A stretch of DNA of 64,000 nt from the NCBI RefSeq assembly GCF_028389875.1, contig NC_084663.1, positions 15,886,666 to 15,950,665 on the forward strand, in the 5' to 3' direction. The stretch is from Rhea pennata (Eukaryota > Chordata > Aves > Rheiformes > Rheidae). Below are positions 1 through 12,100 of this stretch, one piece after another (the first letter of the stretch is position 1; every line of letters begins with the position of its first letter). The translations under genes were made by a program, and so were the position numbers. Below the pieces are notes generated by a model. That model had not been told where the DNA came from. It saw only the letters and a list, made by a program, of their open reading frames with translations, and did not search any database.

Positions 1-649
1 GAGCGCAGCATGGGACCTGACTCATGACTGTAAGTCCCGCTTATTTTTGGCACCTAAAAGCTGGTGCTGTGATGTTTGGATGTTTGGGCACCTGTGTTCC
101 CTTTGAAGGTCTGAACTGAGATCAGTAACAGCTGCTCCTGGCTGCCTTCACCTTCCTCACTGTCACTCATCTGGAAAGAAAGGCCCTGATTTAAACTTTA
201 GTGCAGTGTCCTTCTGGGGAAAAAACAGAGAAGTGCTTCATGTCCCTCTCACAGAACATCCCCAATAAAATCCGATAGCATTGTACAGTAATTGCTATAA
301 CAGAGTGGAACTGTGGGGTTTAAGTAGGAACGATTCCTGCATACCTTTCCGCTGCACAAGATGACCTGGACACCTGTTGAAGTGTCATTTCCTATTGTAT
401 CCTGTGAGCTATGGGTTATCTCATCCCTGCACAGGGAGACTCAGTGAAGAAGCAGCTGACCGCTTCTCTCTGTGTGTATAGTCAAAATCACATCTATGAT
501 CCTCTCTGCCATCATCTGAGAAAAAAACCCTGGATTTTGCAAAATGCTGCTCTGCTCCACTGGGGTCTATAAAACCTCCTGCTGACTCTTCCTGCAGCAG
601 CTCTTTCTTTGGTGAGCAGGAAGAAGCGCTAGGTGAAACCAGTGAATAC
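1..649 (-). other. SLC26A3: SLC26A3 intron 11, 5' portion (to window edge)
   Basis: I looked for the next exon, which in the family begins SVLAA and is about 96 nt, and did not find it on either strand. This stretch therefore reads as intron. No repeat or RNA gene recognised. Confidence 0.7.
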
Positions 650-727
650 CTTCTGTAATGGCTCCAAGAGAAACCCAATGGCCAAGATCACAATCATGAC
701 GATGATAGCTGAGATAATACCAGCAAT
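650..727 (-). CDS. SLC26A3: SLC26A3 exon 11
   Basis: 78 nt, 26 codons, residues ~402-427. Encodes [20 protein letters not shown], then LEPLQK, a transmembrane helix. Acceptor catgcag|ATTGC, donor CAGAAG|gtattc. Last SLC26A3 exon found before the left window edge. Confidence 0.96.
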
Positions 728-3700
728 CTGCATGAGAAAACAATTCCACTGTGAATCTGTGCTCCGAGGCCTTAGGGTCAGCCAGCTTAGAGTGCTTTCT
801 CGCATTAAATGCCACTATCATCTTTTATCTTCTGTACCTGGGTTTTGCCTCCCGTGCTCTCCTGTACACCTGATCTTGACAGCGCTGTACTGGAGGCAAA
901 TCCTTTGAATGATCCTCCAACTATATTACCTATCCCAAAAGCAATTAGTTCCTGGAATAAAAACATAGGAGACTGTTCTTAAAAGGCAGTTCAGGACAGT
1001 TATTCACAAGGCAAAGCATTCCTAAAATGACTTATTCCCTATGGACTAATAACGCAGCATTGAGTTATTTGCCTACCTGGTTGCCATCTAGTGGGTAGTC
1101 ATGCTTGATGGAATACACTTTGGCCACCGAGAAGGCTACTGCAAACCCAACAATTGCAATGGAAAAGCCGTCGCCTATACACCTTTGGAAGACGCTTATA
1201 TCAGGTGCAACAGGAGTCTGAAATCTGAAAGACAAAACCCCTGCTCTGTAAGAATATGTCTAAGGAGACAAATTATCAAGCAAGTTAGCTAGGTGGCAGC
1301 CTTAACTATGTGCTTTGAAGAGATGGGACATGTAACTGTGACCTGAACCCTGAACTTTGGACAAACCTTGACTGGGACAGGAATTCTCTGTTCTTCTTTA
1401 TTCAGCTCAGTTTGTGTCTCAGCAAGTTCTAATTTACTTGGCCAGGACCAGCCACAGCTTATTTTGTCTAAGGTGCTTGCAAAGATCTGCTTTCTAATTA
1501 TGCATTGATTTAGGGTCTGGCATAGTGCTGAGGCTCTTGCACAAGTAGTATGTTCAAGGAAGGATTTCACTGGATAGGAACAGAAAAAATCCCTGCATGG
1601 TTCAGTGTAGTGCTTTGGATGCCTAAATGAATATTTACTAAGTCCTGTTAGTCTGTAAGGCTAGCTGCTAGGCTTCCTGCTCCTTTGATCAGGGGCTTTT
1701 GAGGATCCTAGAAAGAATTCTTCACTGGGCCTTCCCCCCACATACTCTAAACTGAAATCTGAAGAACAGAGGCTCTCAGGCAAAAACAGCTGTTCCTCTG
1801 CCAGCTTCCTTCACTGCTGCTTCCTAGCGATCAGTGCTGAGGCAATTGGGATACCTCAGTAAATCGCTGCCGTCTGCTGTCCTAGTATTGTCTCCCTTCC
1901 TCTTTGTCTTAACGTGTGTCTACTAATTTTTTATGTCAAAATCCTGACATCCTTGGATATAACAGTTTAAGATCCTAAATCAAATAATACAGAAAATGCA
2001 GCATGAATCCTAGTTTTCCCCACTGCTGGGGGAAGTTACTGTATGGTATTTTACGGGATGTTGGTTTGGCTTTTTTGCTTTACTATAAGAAGATGGAGAA
2101 GGAAATCAAGTAGGAAAACAACACTAAAACGATGGGCACCCAAAGCCTCCCAGAAAAGCAGCAGCAGAAGGCAATCACGGCTCGGTGGCATGCTCCCCGC
2201 TCTTTGGGGCAAAGCGACTTTCTCCTCAAAGATCTGTTTTCTCTTAGATACCTTCATTTTAATAACGCTTAGCCTCAAAAAGCCTGTCGAGCTTCTAGCT
2301 GCCCTTGTAACCCTCCCTGGTGGAGCCTCCCAAGGTAGACGCTGCTGGGAGGTGCTCGGGGCGATGGCCACAGCAGGGGACCAGGTGGGCACCGTGCGTG
2401 GCGCTTTCCCCTGGCTGGTGGTGGCTGCCAACCACATGGGAAAAGGAGGCTGTGGGGCGCAATTAGCTCAGCACAGGGGGCACAATCAACCTACTGCTAA
2501 ACCACTGTCTCGGAAATGAAGCATCCTGTTATTTCATGTATCAGGTTCATGAAAAAAAAGAAAATTATTGCACAGAAGATGTGCTCGATCAGGTAAATTT
2601 AAGCTATTGAAAATGGGTTCCCACGTGGCTGGAAGTAAAAGGCTTATTTGCCTTCTGAAAGAAGAGGATGCAGAAGATTTTAATAGAAAGACAAACCAAA
2701 ATGATTCAACACTGACAAACTGGAAAGAACATTTTGCTCGGCTGGTAAACTATACAGCAAAGCACTTACCCCTTTTCTAGTTTTCCAACGACAGCTACAT
2801 TATATTTTTCTTCAAATTTAGCGAAATAGGATATCAGTGCTGCTAAGACTGTCTGAAAGATAATACAAACCACCTCTATCAGGAACCGTCAAATAAAAAG
2901 ATGAAGAAACTTTCAGCAAACACCTCCTTCTCCCTCCCGCATGCACTCCAGCCTCCCTGCTAGCGGCAGAGCTGGGCCCCAAGTCTGCACAGCCGCCTGC
3001 TGCTTGGGTGTAATTCCTGAACCTCCTCGTAGGAATGGTTCCACGTGCATAAAACATGCAGAGAACATATCAGAATAACTTGGACAACTTATTGTTTAAC
3101 ACAGCCCAGGAAAATAAACATTTAAAACAGAGCTTCCTGCATCGCTATCGTGATTGAGCGATTGCAAAAAGCGAACAAGAAGTGGCCGTTACCGTCAGGA
3201 GCTCGATGGGGATGGGCACTGGCAGCTTGGCTTTGTATCGATCGTTTATTTCCTTCACCACGAACACGACAAGCAGGACAATGAGTGACGTGACCAGGTC
3301 AGCAATGTTTGTTTTTGTGATTTGACTGAACACGCTTTCCAGAGTCTGCAAAAGCAGGGAGAAACACAGGGCGCCTTGTAACAGCGGTGCCTTGACGTGG
3401 TAGCGTTACTCTTTCCAGGGAGGCCTGTGCCTAAACTGCTTTAAGGACCACGGTGGCTGGGATTTATGCCCCCGTGAAGGCACACGTGTATTTATCCAAA
3501 CAGTGACAGCATCCATGGGAAACCATTTCCAATGACTCCTGACTCCCCCATTTATGTCCGTGCCGTGAATGACATGAGGAGTGAACTGGATTTCCTCTGC
3601 CTACCGTGCCAGGAGGAGTGTGCTAGGACAGGACCTGTGAGAGATGGGGATTACTGAACGAGTCCCTCCCTCCAACCTTTCCTTCCTTTCTTCCTGCTTC

Positions 3701-6087
3701 CTTCTTTCCTCATCCTGCATGCCTCATGGAGTCATATCCAGCTTATATATCAGTCTTATAACATCAGTCCCATAAAAATGAAAAGTGCTTGTGGTAAACC
3801 TGAATGTGTTCTTAAAATATGCTAACATATAATATAAAATATTGTATAATTAGCCTAGCTAGGTACTAGCTAGAATAAGTTTAAAATATTACAGTCATAT
3901 ACTAATAACATATCTTTCTGCATTTTTGTCTTGTGTTTCCTCCTGCTTGGCTGGTTTATACTAAGATCTGCTATTACTGCCTTGTAGTATGCTGTCAGGT
4001 ATACACCATAGGTTTCAGTAACATTAGCAAATACCGAACACTTAATACTTACATAGATGATGCCAAATGGTTTATTAAATCCAGGGACACTTAGTTGAAA
4101 CATGAATTTCAGCTGAGATACCAAAACATGGATAGCTGCAGCAGTTGTGAAACCACTGATTAATGGTTGTGATAAATAAATAACTACGAATCCGAGCTGT
4201 AAAATTCCCATAAGCAACTGAAATGCAAAAAGACCAGATGTTAGTGAGATTCATTTGTATTTTTAAGCATTCTCTGCAACAAAGAGAACCTGCAACTCTT
4301 GTAATATTTAGTGGAAACAAAGATTTTCATCTAATCCCATATACCCAGGGATTAAGGAAAATACTGACCATTACCAGTCTTGCAATAAAGTCAGGACTTA
4401 GCAACAGCGGACAGAGAAGTCATTGCTTGAGGAGTTAAAAAGCTATTCATTTTATTTTGGAGCTCAAATAAATGTCCTTACTCTTACGGTTTTCAGTACA
4501 AGTGCTTCATGATATAAAAACAAATGCTAGAAATCATTACACAAGGAGGAATGTATTTTTTTCTGCAAAGACAAATCCAAATACTTCATTAATGTGAAAC
4601 AGAGCCTTCATCCCCCCTCTGTGTGTCTGTATCACTCACTCTCCCAGCTACTTTTTGCCATCTAACAAAAGGTGTTTTGCTGTGAGTGGTGTGCACCTGC
4701 AGCAGGCTCTGGCCTGGGCAAAACCAGTGATTTTATAGGATGAAGCAGTGGGGAGCTGCTGGAAGTGGATCAATACCTCCTAGTCAATGGACCAAAGTCA
4801 GTCATGTGGGAACGGGAGGAGTTTGACTTCTGTGACTACACCGGTGGAAAGTAAAACAGGCAGGGAAGGGCAATTGCGATCCAGCTATTTGGGTAGGTGC
4901 CTACATGAACTCACGTGCAGGCAGACACTAACCTGCAAAATCCCAGACAGGAAGGTTACAGATGCAGCTACTAGCACCCTCTCTTCATTTAGTTTGGAAG
5001 TATTCACCACAGTGCCATTTATAGCAAAGTCATCTGGGATCAGTCTCACCACGGCACCTCCCACCATCAGGCTCAGGACAGGGAAGGGACCTGGTTAGCA
5101 TCAAGGCATTCCCTTGTTAGCGTTTGAAGGGCTAACATTTTCCATCAGCTACAAGGTTCCAGTGTGCCTGAACTTACCCACTGAGATATGTCTGGATGTG
5201 CCAAAGATAAAATAGACTATGACCGGGAAGAATGCTGCATAGAGTCCATAGCTAGGGGGGACATTTACCAGCAGAGCAAACGCGAGACCTGTAACAACAA
5301 AGACACGAGGAAAGGACGGATAAGTTATAGGCTGAAGTCAGTTATACCCTCAATCTGACCTAACAGGTTGTGCACACGTTTCCTGAAAGTACCTTGCAGG
5401 ATGGACACGAGCCCTGTGTTGATGCCAGAGATGATGTCGCTCAGGATCCATTCCTTGAAGCGGTACGCTGGCAGCCAGGAGAGAATTGGCAACAAACGCA
5501 AGGTGACTTTTTTGACCCTTTCTGTGGAACAGCTGTAAAGATACAACAGGCCACAGCTCTGTTAATGAACGCCTCGTCTGGTCCTTAGCCTGTCAGTGTG
5601 CGCTCCCAGTCTTCATAGGTGAAACGAAGGGAGGAGGATTCAGATACAGACTGCCAGAAGTCAACATCTTGCCTGTAGAAGGCCCTGAGCAACTCGCTCT
5701 AGCTGTGCTCTGAGCGAGGGGTGCTTCAAGTGCCCAGGAAAAGACAAGTTGGTTGAGATAAAACTGTAGGAAGATATTTAAGGGAAATAGTGTCTAAAAA
5801 CCTTTGGAAAAATCTGACTTTGTGTTTGGTTAATGCGTTTCCATTTGCTTTGTTGGAATCTGACATGGAAGTTGTCAGAGGAAAATTTATGCTATCTGAG
5901 GGTTGCTGTTCAGGTTGTTTCTTATATCCAAATTATAAACAAAGAACTCTCCTTACCGAAAATATAATTTTAGGTGATCCCAAAATGTTTTATGGTATCT
6001 ATGCAGTTTCTCATGCTCTTCCTCAAATAATTTCTGTGAGTATACAGGTCTGGCTACAACATAGTGGTTACCTACAGGCTCAACCAT
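650..6087 (-). CDS. SLC26A3: SLC26A3 (DRA) anion exchanger, 5' part of the gene (coding exons 2-11)
   Basis: Apical Cl-/HCO3- exchanger of the SLC26/SulP family. Ten coding segments join in frame: 6087-5957, 5532-5393, 5288-5178, 5090-4933, 4217-4053, 3345-3193, 2852-2770, 1224-1077, 951-838 and 727-650 (1,281 nt, 427 codons). All junctions are GT-AG. The protein starts [17 protein letters not shown] and carries a full match to the SulP family signature (P-x-Y-G-L-Y-A-A ... G-T-S-R, residues ~102-123). Sequons N152-G-T and N157-T-S lie in the predicted extracellular loop. Segments such as [20 protein letters not shown] and [18 protein letters not shown] fit SLC26A3 better than pendrin (SLC26A4). 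Exon lengths 140/111/165/153/83/148/114/78 agree with the family exon pattern as I recall it. The window edge cuts the gene: the last transmembrane segments and the cytosolic STAS domain are missing here, not lost. Gene identity is near certain; the non-coding exon 1 was not found. Confidence 0.96.
838..951 (-). CDS. SLC26A3: SLC26A3 exon 10
   Basis: 114 nt, 38 codons, residues ~364-401. Encodes [20 protein letters not shown], then [18 protein letters not shown], a conserved SLC26 core motif. Acceptor tattccag|GAACTA, donor ACCCAG|gtacag. Confidence 0.97.
1077..1224 (-). CDS. SLC26A3: SLC26A3 exon 9
   Basis: 148 nt, residues ~314-363. Encodes [20 protein letters not shown], then [19 protein letters not shown] and [10 protein letters not shown]. 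Acceptor gtctttcag|ATTTCAG, donor AACCAG|gtaggc. Confidence 0.97.
1225..2769 (-). other. SLC26A3: SLC26A3 intron 8
   Basis: 1,545 nt between the 83- and 148-nt exons. It contains overlapping open frames on both strands around 2,040-2,520, over GC-richer sequence, but no recognisable protein segment or flanking splice logic. The other SLC26A3 introns longer than 300 nt (2853-3192, 3346-4052, 4218-4932, 5533-5956) also show nothing recognisable. Confidence 0.7.
2770..2852 (-). CDS. SLC26A3: SLC26A3 exon 8
   Basis: 83 nt, residues ~287-313 plus two bases of the next codon. Encodes [20 protein letters not shown], then VVGKLEK. Acceptor tctttcag|ACAGTC, donor AAGGG|gtaagt. Confidence 0.94.
3193..3345 (-). 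CDS. SLC26A3: SLC26A3 exon 7
   Basis: 153 nt, exactly 51 codons, residues ~236-286. Encodes [20 protein letters not shown] and, near its end, [12 protein letters not shown]. This exon is the clearest discriminator from SLC26A4. Acceptor ttttgcag|ACTCTGG, donor CTGACG|gtaacg. Confidence 0.97.
4053..4217 (-). CDS. SLC26A3: SLC26A3 exon 6
   Basis: 165 nt, residues ~181-235. Encodes [20 protein letters not shown], then [20 protein letters not shown], a highly conserved membrane segment of the family. Acceptor catttcag|TTGCTT, donor ATCTAT|gtaagt (the base before gt is T, not G). Confidence 0.96.
4933..5090 (-). CDS. SLC26A3: SLC26A3 exon 5 (glycosylated extracellular loop)
   Basis: 158 nt, residues ~128-180. 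Encodes [20 protein letters not shown], then a short extracellular loop with two N-glycosylation sequons (NGT, NTS), then [17 protein letters not shown]. Shorter than the 185-nt equivalent I recall for SLC26A4, which has a longer loop. Acceptor ctaaccag|GTCCC, donor TTGCAG|gttagt. Confidence 0.95.
5178..5288 (-). CDS. SLC26A3: SLC26A3 exon 4 (SulP signature)
   Basis: 111 nt, residues ~91-127. Encodes the SulP signature segment [16 protein letters not shown] followed by [10 protein letters not shown]. Acceptor ttacag|GTCTCG, donor TCAGTGG|gtaagt. Confidence 0.96.
5393..5532 (-). CDS. SLC26A3: SLC26A3 exon 3
   Basis: 140 nt, residues ~44-90: [20 protein letters not shown], then [20 protein letters not shown]. 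Acceptor tttacag|CTGTTCC, donor CTGCAAG|gtactt. This is the start of the SulP transport domain. Confidence 0.95.
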
Positions 6088-6159
6088 TTCCTCTGAAATG
6101 CTGGATAAGGATGGCGATTCTTGTGATGTGATTCTCTTTGCTGTTAGTCACTTAGAAAC
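5957..6159 (-). CDS. SLC26A3: SLC26A3 exon 2 (5' UTR end plus start codon)
   Basis: The start codon is at 6087-6085. The 131 coding nt give [17 protein letters not shown] and continue to FWDHLKLYF, matching the SLC26A3 cytosolic N-terminus. The donor is CG|gtaagg at 5957/5956. The acceptor cttccttacag at 6161/6160 leaves a 72-nt 5' UTR part (6159-6088); this upstream boundary is inferred from the splice signal only. Confidence 0.9.
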
Positions 6160-9100
6160 CTGTAAGGAAGAACACAGTCAGCTCCTTAGGTACTGTGAGG
6201 TGGATAACTATAACACAGATGAGCGAATGACCAGCTGAGCATTACCACCTTTGCAGATCAAAAGACAGCAAGTTGAGGGACACCCGCTTCACTTTGCCTG
6301 GTAATCCACTGCTGTCTACCTCCTACTGCAAGGCAGTGTTTCGCTGGAGCATGAACTATTTCTTTCTCAAGGTGCAGCCAGAAAATGGATAGCAGACTCT
6401 CTGAGTTGATTTATCTCTAAAGTCAGCTGCCTACAACTGTCTACAACGTCAGCTGTCTACAACTGCCTCACTCAAGGGACATCAGTTCCCCAAAGAATAA
6501 ACAAGAATATCCCAAGCAGTCTCCATTCGTGGCTCTGCAGAAGAGCACTGAGCATGGCCAGGAGGCCTGGCAGTGCCTTGAAACCCGTCACAAAATTAAA
6601 GAGAAAAGCCAGAGTTCAGCTATCCTCTCCTGGACTTGGAGAAACTACAGCACCAGGGTCAAATCTTTTGGCTTGGACCTGTGTGATGAGGAAGTTACAG
6701 TAAAAAAGCACAATGTTGCTGCTTGCTAAATTATTTGCAAAATTATATTTCCTTAGGTTGTCTGAAACACTTTTCTGTTGCAACCGCAAACAGATCTCGC
6801 AATATCAGATCTAAATACTATTTTCTGTCAGGTCCCCATCCACATTAGCATGTTTGTACTAAATAGAAGTGTCACTCACTCACTCCAGCAATGACCCTTG
6901 AAACTTGCATTACAAATGAGAAGATTCAAGATTTTGTTTCGATACATAAATCTGGATATTTTTCAACGACTAAGTGATTCTGTCACTGTGCTGCCCATTT
7001 TGCTTAATCACATTTCTCTGAATGCCTTGCATTCTTACCACTAAACAGATGCATGATCTAAAAAACATTTATCTCCCCTTTTGTCATTAAATATTTAACA
7101 CAATGCTAGTCCTAGACTGGAGGAGCGGGACATGCTCGTGGTAGTCTCTGGCTATGCTGACAGCAGGTTGTTCCTCTTTGTTTTCTCTCCCTTAGCACAA
7201 ATGCTCCTCAGCGTCTTTGTGCTCGCTGGTGCTTTCGTGAGAGATGCCTGCTCAAAACTCATTCTTCCCCCAGGTCTAGCAGCCAGCTTGCACTGAAATA
7301 TGTTACGTGTATTTCTAATTTTGACTTGTGTGTGCACAATTGTTGAAGCTGTCCCGGCACATCACATCATTTCACGTGGAACAGAGTAGTTCGCCTAGGT
7401 ATGAACAGATGGAAAGGTGTTTATCTATGGCAATATTTGCATTAAGATGGGGGTCCTATCCTGAAACCCACAGAAAAGCTGCCTTGCCACATTTCATGGC
7501 CTGTTATTGACCTGGTCCAATTTATTTCACTTCCAATTTTCTGCTAGCTTATTGTGGGGAAATTTGTGGATGTGTAAAAGTCCAAATAATGTTGGATTAA
7601 CCTCTTAGATATTTTTTTGTGGACTTACTGCTTTTCCACAAATGATTTACTATTTTGGCAATGGACTAAACAATTTTTTACATAAAAGAGATAGGCTTAT
7701 AGTACTTTCCAAAATCTGTGGAGTAATAATTCCACCGGACTAACACTCAAAATCCAAATTCATCAAGACTCCGATCCAAAGTCTGTTAATATCAGCAAGA
7801 GAGATCATACTTACTGCAATACTATAAATTTATACCACTGTCCCTCCCTGTGCCTGGATCAGAGTTCGAAAACTGAGGGTGATGAAACTTAAATGAAAAA
7901 AAAATGGCTAATTTTGTTCTTTCTCTTTTCTAAATCACACTGTACATAGCTTTGCAGGAAATGTTTTATCTGGCAAAGATTTTATAATTATTCTATCTCC
8001 TAGCATGTGTATCAATCTTCTAGACTTAATATCACAAAGAGTAATTTGTTCAAAACCTTGTTGAACAGTTTTGTTTGTCACATTGTAGGGCTAGATGTGC
8101 TATGCTTACTCTTTGAAATGCTCATAAGCCATAAAAATAAAAGAATTATCCAGATTTCTCTTTTGCTTCAATTCTTTCCTACTGCAGTAACTGTTGCGAA
8201 TAGCTTAATTGTCACTCTGGCCTTCTTATCCAACCCTTATTCCCTTTTCAGACCGTATTTAATGCTTTGATGCCCTGATTTCAGAGAATGCGCAATGTGC
8301 CTCTTTACAGGTCCCAAAATATCCTTCAATTTCCTAGAGCTTGTGTTGTTGAAGGTGTAAGTAGTTTGTGCCTTTTTTTTTTTTTTTTTTCCTGATAGAA
8401 ACTCCAACTTCCTGCTTCTCGTTCTGGTTGGCTTTGGACCAATGTCACAGTAGTTCACATGGAGTCCTGCATCCTCCAGGGGAGGAGCAGGGGAGACCAG
8501 AGGGTCTCCTCAAGCTAAATAATGTAAGCATATGCCTCTGTCGAAGACCATGGTGCTGTGTGGCATTATCCAAGTTAAGCTTAACCAGTGTAGCCTGAGT
8601 GCCTGAAACACGATGGAAGGTGCCTCCCGAGTTTCTCGGCTAGATGATGGCTGTGGCTACTCACCCTCCACCCATCCATCCTGTCCCAGCTGCGTTGCTC
8701 ATTTCCATCTCCCTCCCAGGTCTGTCAGGATCTATCAGGCATCCGTGACTTCAGTCACTAATGCTTTCCTAATGCTCACTCGTATTTTCCTCCCAAATAT
8801 ATTTAGGAAGATAGAGTCCCCTTTGCATGGGGATTATTGATAAACGGGATTTTTTCTCAGCTCTCTGCACTGTGGCTTACTTCAGATGTTTTAAAGAAAA
8901 GTGAGTATTGTGGCAAGTGCCAGTGTACTGGAGGCTGATGTCTTCTGCAAGGCCCGAGAAGAGAGATTCTAATTCTGGCAACCTATATTGCCTTGTCAAA
9001 GTGCTTCTGCCATTAATCCTTGGACTTCCTGCTGGAGACTGCCAATTTTAGTGCAACTCTGATGACTTCTATACTGTGTCCAGCCACCCACAGAGAACGA

Positions 9101-12100
9101 GAGCACGGGAGGAGATTACACTGCATAGCTATCAAACGGTAACAACTTTCACTTACTGTTGACCGAGCCCAGATCTGAACTGAATACTCAGAGATAACAT
9201 TCAAGTTCAGTTTTGTTCCTGGTATAGTTTATAGCTTCTGAGCCTATTCTTATGGATAGAAATTAATATCGCTACCCTCTCTCACAGGTGAGAAGCTCTT
9301 TACTCCACTGCTAATCCTCCACATTTGTGAGCCTTTGCTATTGCGTATTTTGGCATGTGTCATTTAGTTGATCAGATTAACAAAGGGATATTTTCCCCCT
9401 CTATTAATTTATCCTAAATATTGACTAAGAAGTCAAAAATCTGGTAACTTGTACCAAATAATTAAATGTCAGCACACTGTGTCCCTCTTTTCAATCTATA
9501 TATACATACTCACAAACTCTATTTCTCTCCAATATAAGCATCTAAAAATACAAAAAAATCTGCAAAGGAACCTTCTACATTTTACAGTAATTCCAATGCA
9601 TGATTAGAAGCATTTTATTTATGAGCATTAATTTACCTATCCTGTCTCCAGACTGACAAGCCAGAATTGTACCTGATATGTCTTCTGCAAAGCTCTTCAG
9701 AAGAAACCAGATGAAGATTTTATAGAAAAGATATCCTTGAAATTTTCAGAGGCAGTGCAGGTAGCTCATGCTCTTTTTCATTTCAGAACCTCCCTAAATA
9801 CTTTCTGAACATTAATAACTAACTTCAGTTAACTTTTACAAGAAAAGGAAGATTTCACTGTGGCCTTGACCATTGAGCCTATCCTTAGGAGGGATGATAA
9901 GAGTCATTTCTTAAAGTTCTTGGGGAGATTGCTTAACTCCATTTGGTGAACTGTTTTAATTGGTTTGCAGAGATTAATATAGGAAAATAGAGATGAATAA
10001 GAAGGATTGTCTGTTGTAATCCTGTCCTGTGCATCTGCCAGGTTTCTGTTGAGCATGGTAGGAAGTGGTGACAACAGCCCTGTAAAGGGTACCCTTCACT
10101 CCTGAAACAACCTTGACCTGGTGATATGGGAGACAGTACTGCTGGGAATGCCGGCTCTGGACAAGATGTGCCTATCTGAACATTTACTGCTACGCATCTT
10201 TAAAGGAGCATTAATTATCTTTGCAGAAGTAATTCCTACATACTCAAGTTGTATCTGAAGCTGGCCTTGGTGGGGATCCCCAAAGGGCAGCATGAAATGG
10301 TGTGGCTGGTGGCCAGTGGCTGTGGCATCTTGCAACAGGAGTGGGAAAATGCAGATGGGTGTGTAGCTACAGTGCTGGGCAAGACTGCAGCATGGGCCAG
10401 CTGGACCATCCCCATAGGAGCCTGTTCCTCCCCTTTGACTACAGAGGAACACAGGGAAACTATCCTCCCTAGGCCAAAGCAAACCTTTGTAAATACTTCT
10501 CTGAGACACTTAAAATCACCTAAGGTTACATAGCTGAAATAATATTTTTCTGCCTTAAAGTGCAACTTCAGTGGAAGGTGCCTGTGCTCAGGACAGTAGT
10601 AGGCTGTAGTTCTTTGGTGCTGGTGACACCATAGCATCTGAGCTTCCTGAAGAAAAATGTGCTTAGGACCCTTTCTTGAGGTTGTGCTGCTACAAACACC
10701 TAGAAGTCCTTCAATCACAGACACTTGTTGTACATGGAGAGCCCTGGGAGAGCAAGAGACTCAGTATCTGACCACCCATGTCTGCAAAGGACCTGGTGCT
10801 CCTGAGGGAATTCCTCCTGCTTGGAAGCGGGAGGTCTCCTTGGCCTTGAAGGATTTGCAGTCACAGACCCTGCTCTCGAAGAACATATTATCCTCATCTG
10901 ATGAAAGGGAATTGAGTGCAGGAGGGCACCCTGCAAGCTCTGGAGGGATCACAGCACTCGTGGGTCAGGGAGAGCAGACAGGAAGAGTTTAATGGTTTGG
11001 CTCCCAGGGTGGCTTGTACATGTTTCAGTCAATGACTAAATCAAGAAATAAGTGAGTGAGCAGAATCCCAATATCTCTCCCCACAAGGTACTTGCTCTCT
11101 TAGCCTGTATAGCCATGGTTTCAACAGCTTTCAGTCTCCCTTCTCTCCAAAGTGGTATGGCCATGGGAATGCTTTAAAACTACTTTGAAGTATTCAATAA
11201 ACTTTTTAATTTATTGTATTCTATATGTCTCATAAGGAGCTGCAGTGTAAAAAGCAGGAGAGCTGTTTCAGGACTAAATCTAAGAGGGATTCTCAGCTCT
11301 AATAAAGTCAGCAGAGCTTTGACCTTGCCTTGATCATATTCACATTTAAATGCTTTACTCTTGGAGTATTTCTGTTGATTCACTGAAGCAATAAGGTGCT
11401 ATGCTGTGTGACAAAGGGAATAAACACTTTGGCCTTTGCTTTTGCAGCTGTAGTGTTAAGACTACAGTTTTCTCTTATTGATGCAAAAGAGGTTTAGGGC
11501 AAAGGGTCATACAGAGGGCAGGTTGCTTCTGTCCCACACAGCAGCATTTCAGGTGGATAAAAGCCCTGTTGCCTTTACACTAGCCCTTTAATACCAGCTA
11601 AGCTCCACAAGCTAGAGGCAATGTGTATAGTGGACCTTTTCTCCCAAGAAAGCACAGAGGTGAGAGAATGAAAATTTCTTATCACTCTGTTTCTTCAGCA
11701 GCCCCAGAAAGGCAGAACATCGAGTACCCTCAGCTCTCACGAGAACAAGAGGAAGCTGAGGGTACTCAATGCCTGGCAAGGGACCAAGGTCTGATTGATT
11801 TACCACACTAAACTCTGCCTTTCTGGAGAGCTGCTTAGTGGGCTGAGCTCTGAAGGGCATCACGTGTACTGACTCCTGCTGTGGTCAGTATGAAGAGGGC
11901 AGGGACAAGGAAGAAGAACAAGTAACAAACCATCTGAGCAGATCAGAGAGAAGCTATTTTTCATGGAGAAAGAAAAAAAAAAATCTGTCAGTGTTGTCAA
12001 GGGGGATGCATTTTTCTTGTGAAGAGCTCCATGTCTTTCCTTAGTGTTAAATAAACACCAGGATTGACACTGGGAGATTAGCTGGCTAAGAGTGTACATA

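Noticed and set aside
2043-2519. Open frames on both strands inside an SLC26A3 intron
   Set aside because: They lie between two well-defined SLC26A3 exons and show no homology that I recognise.
650-6087. Left gene considered as SLC26A4 (pendrin)
   Set aside because: Segments in exons 6, 7, 9 and 10 fit SLC26A3 clearly better, and the position next to DLD on the minus strand is that of SLC26A3.
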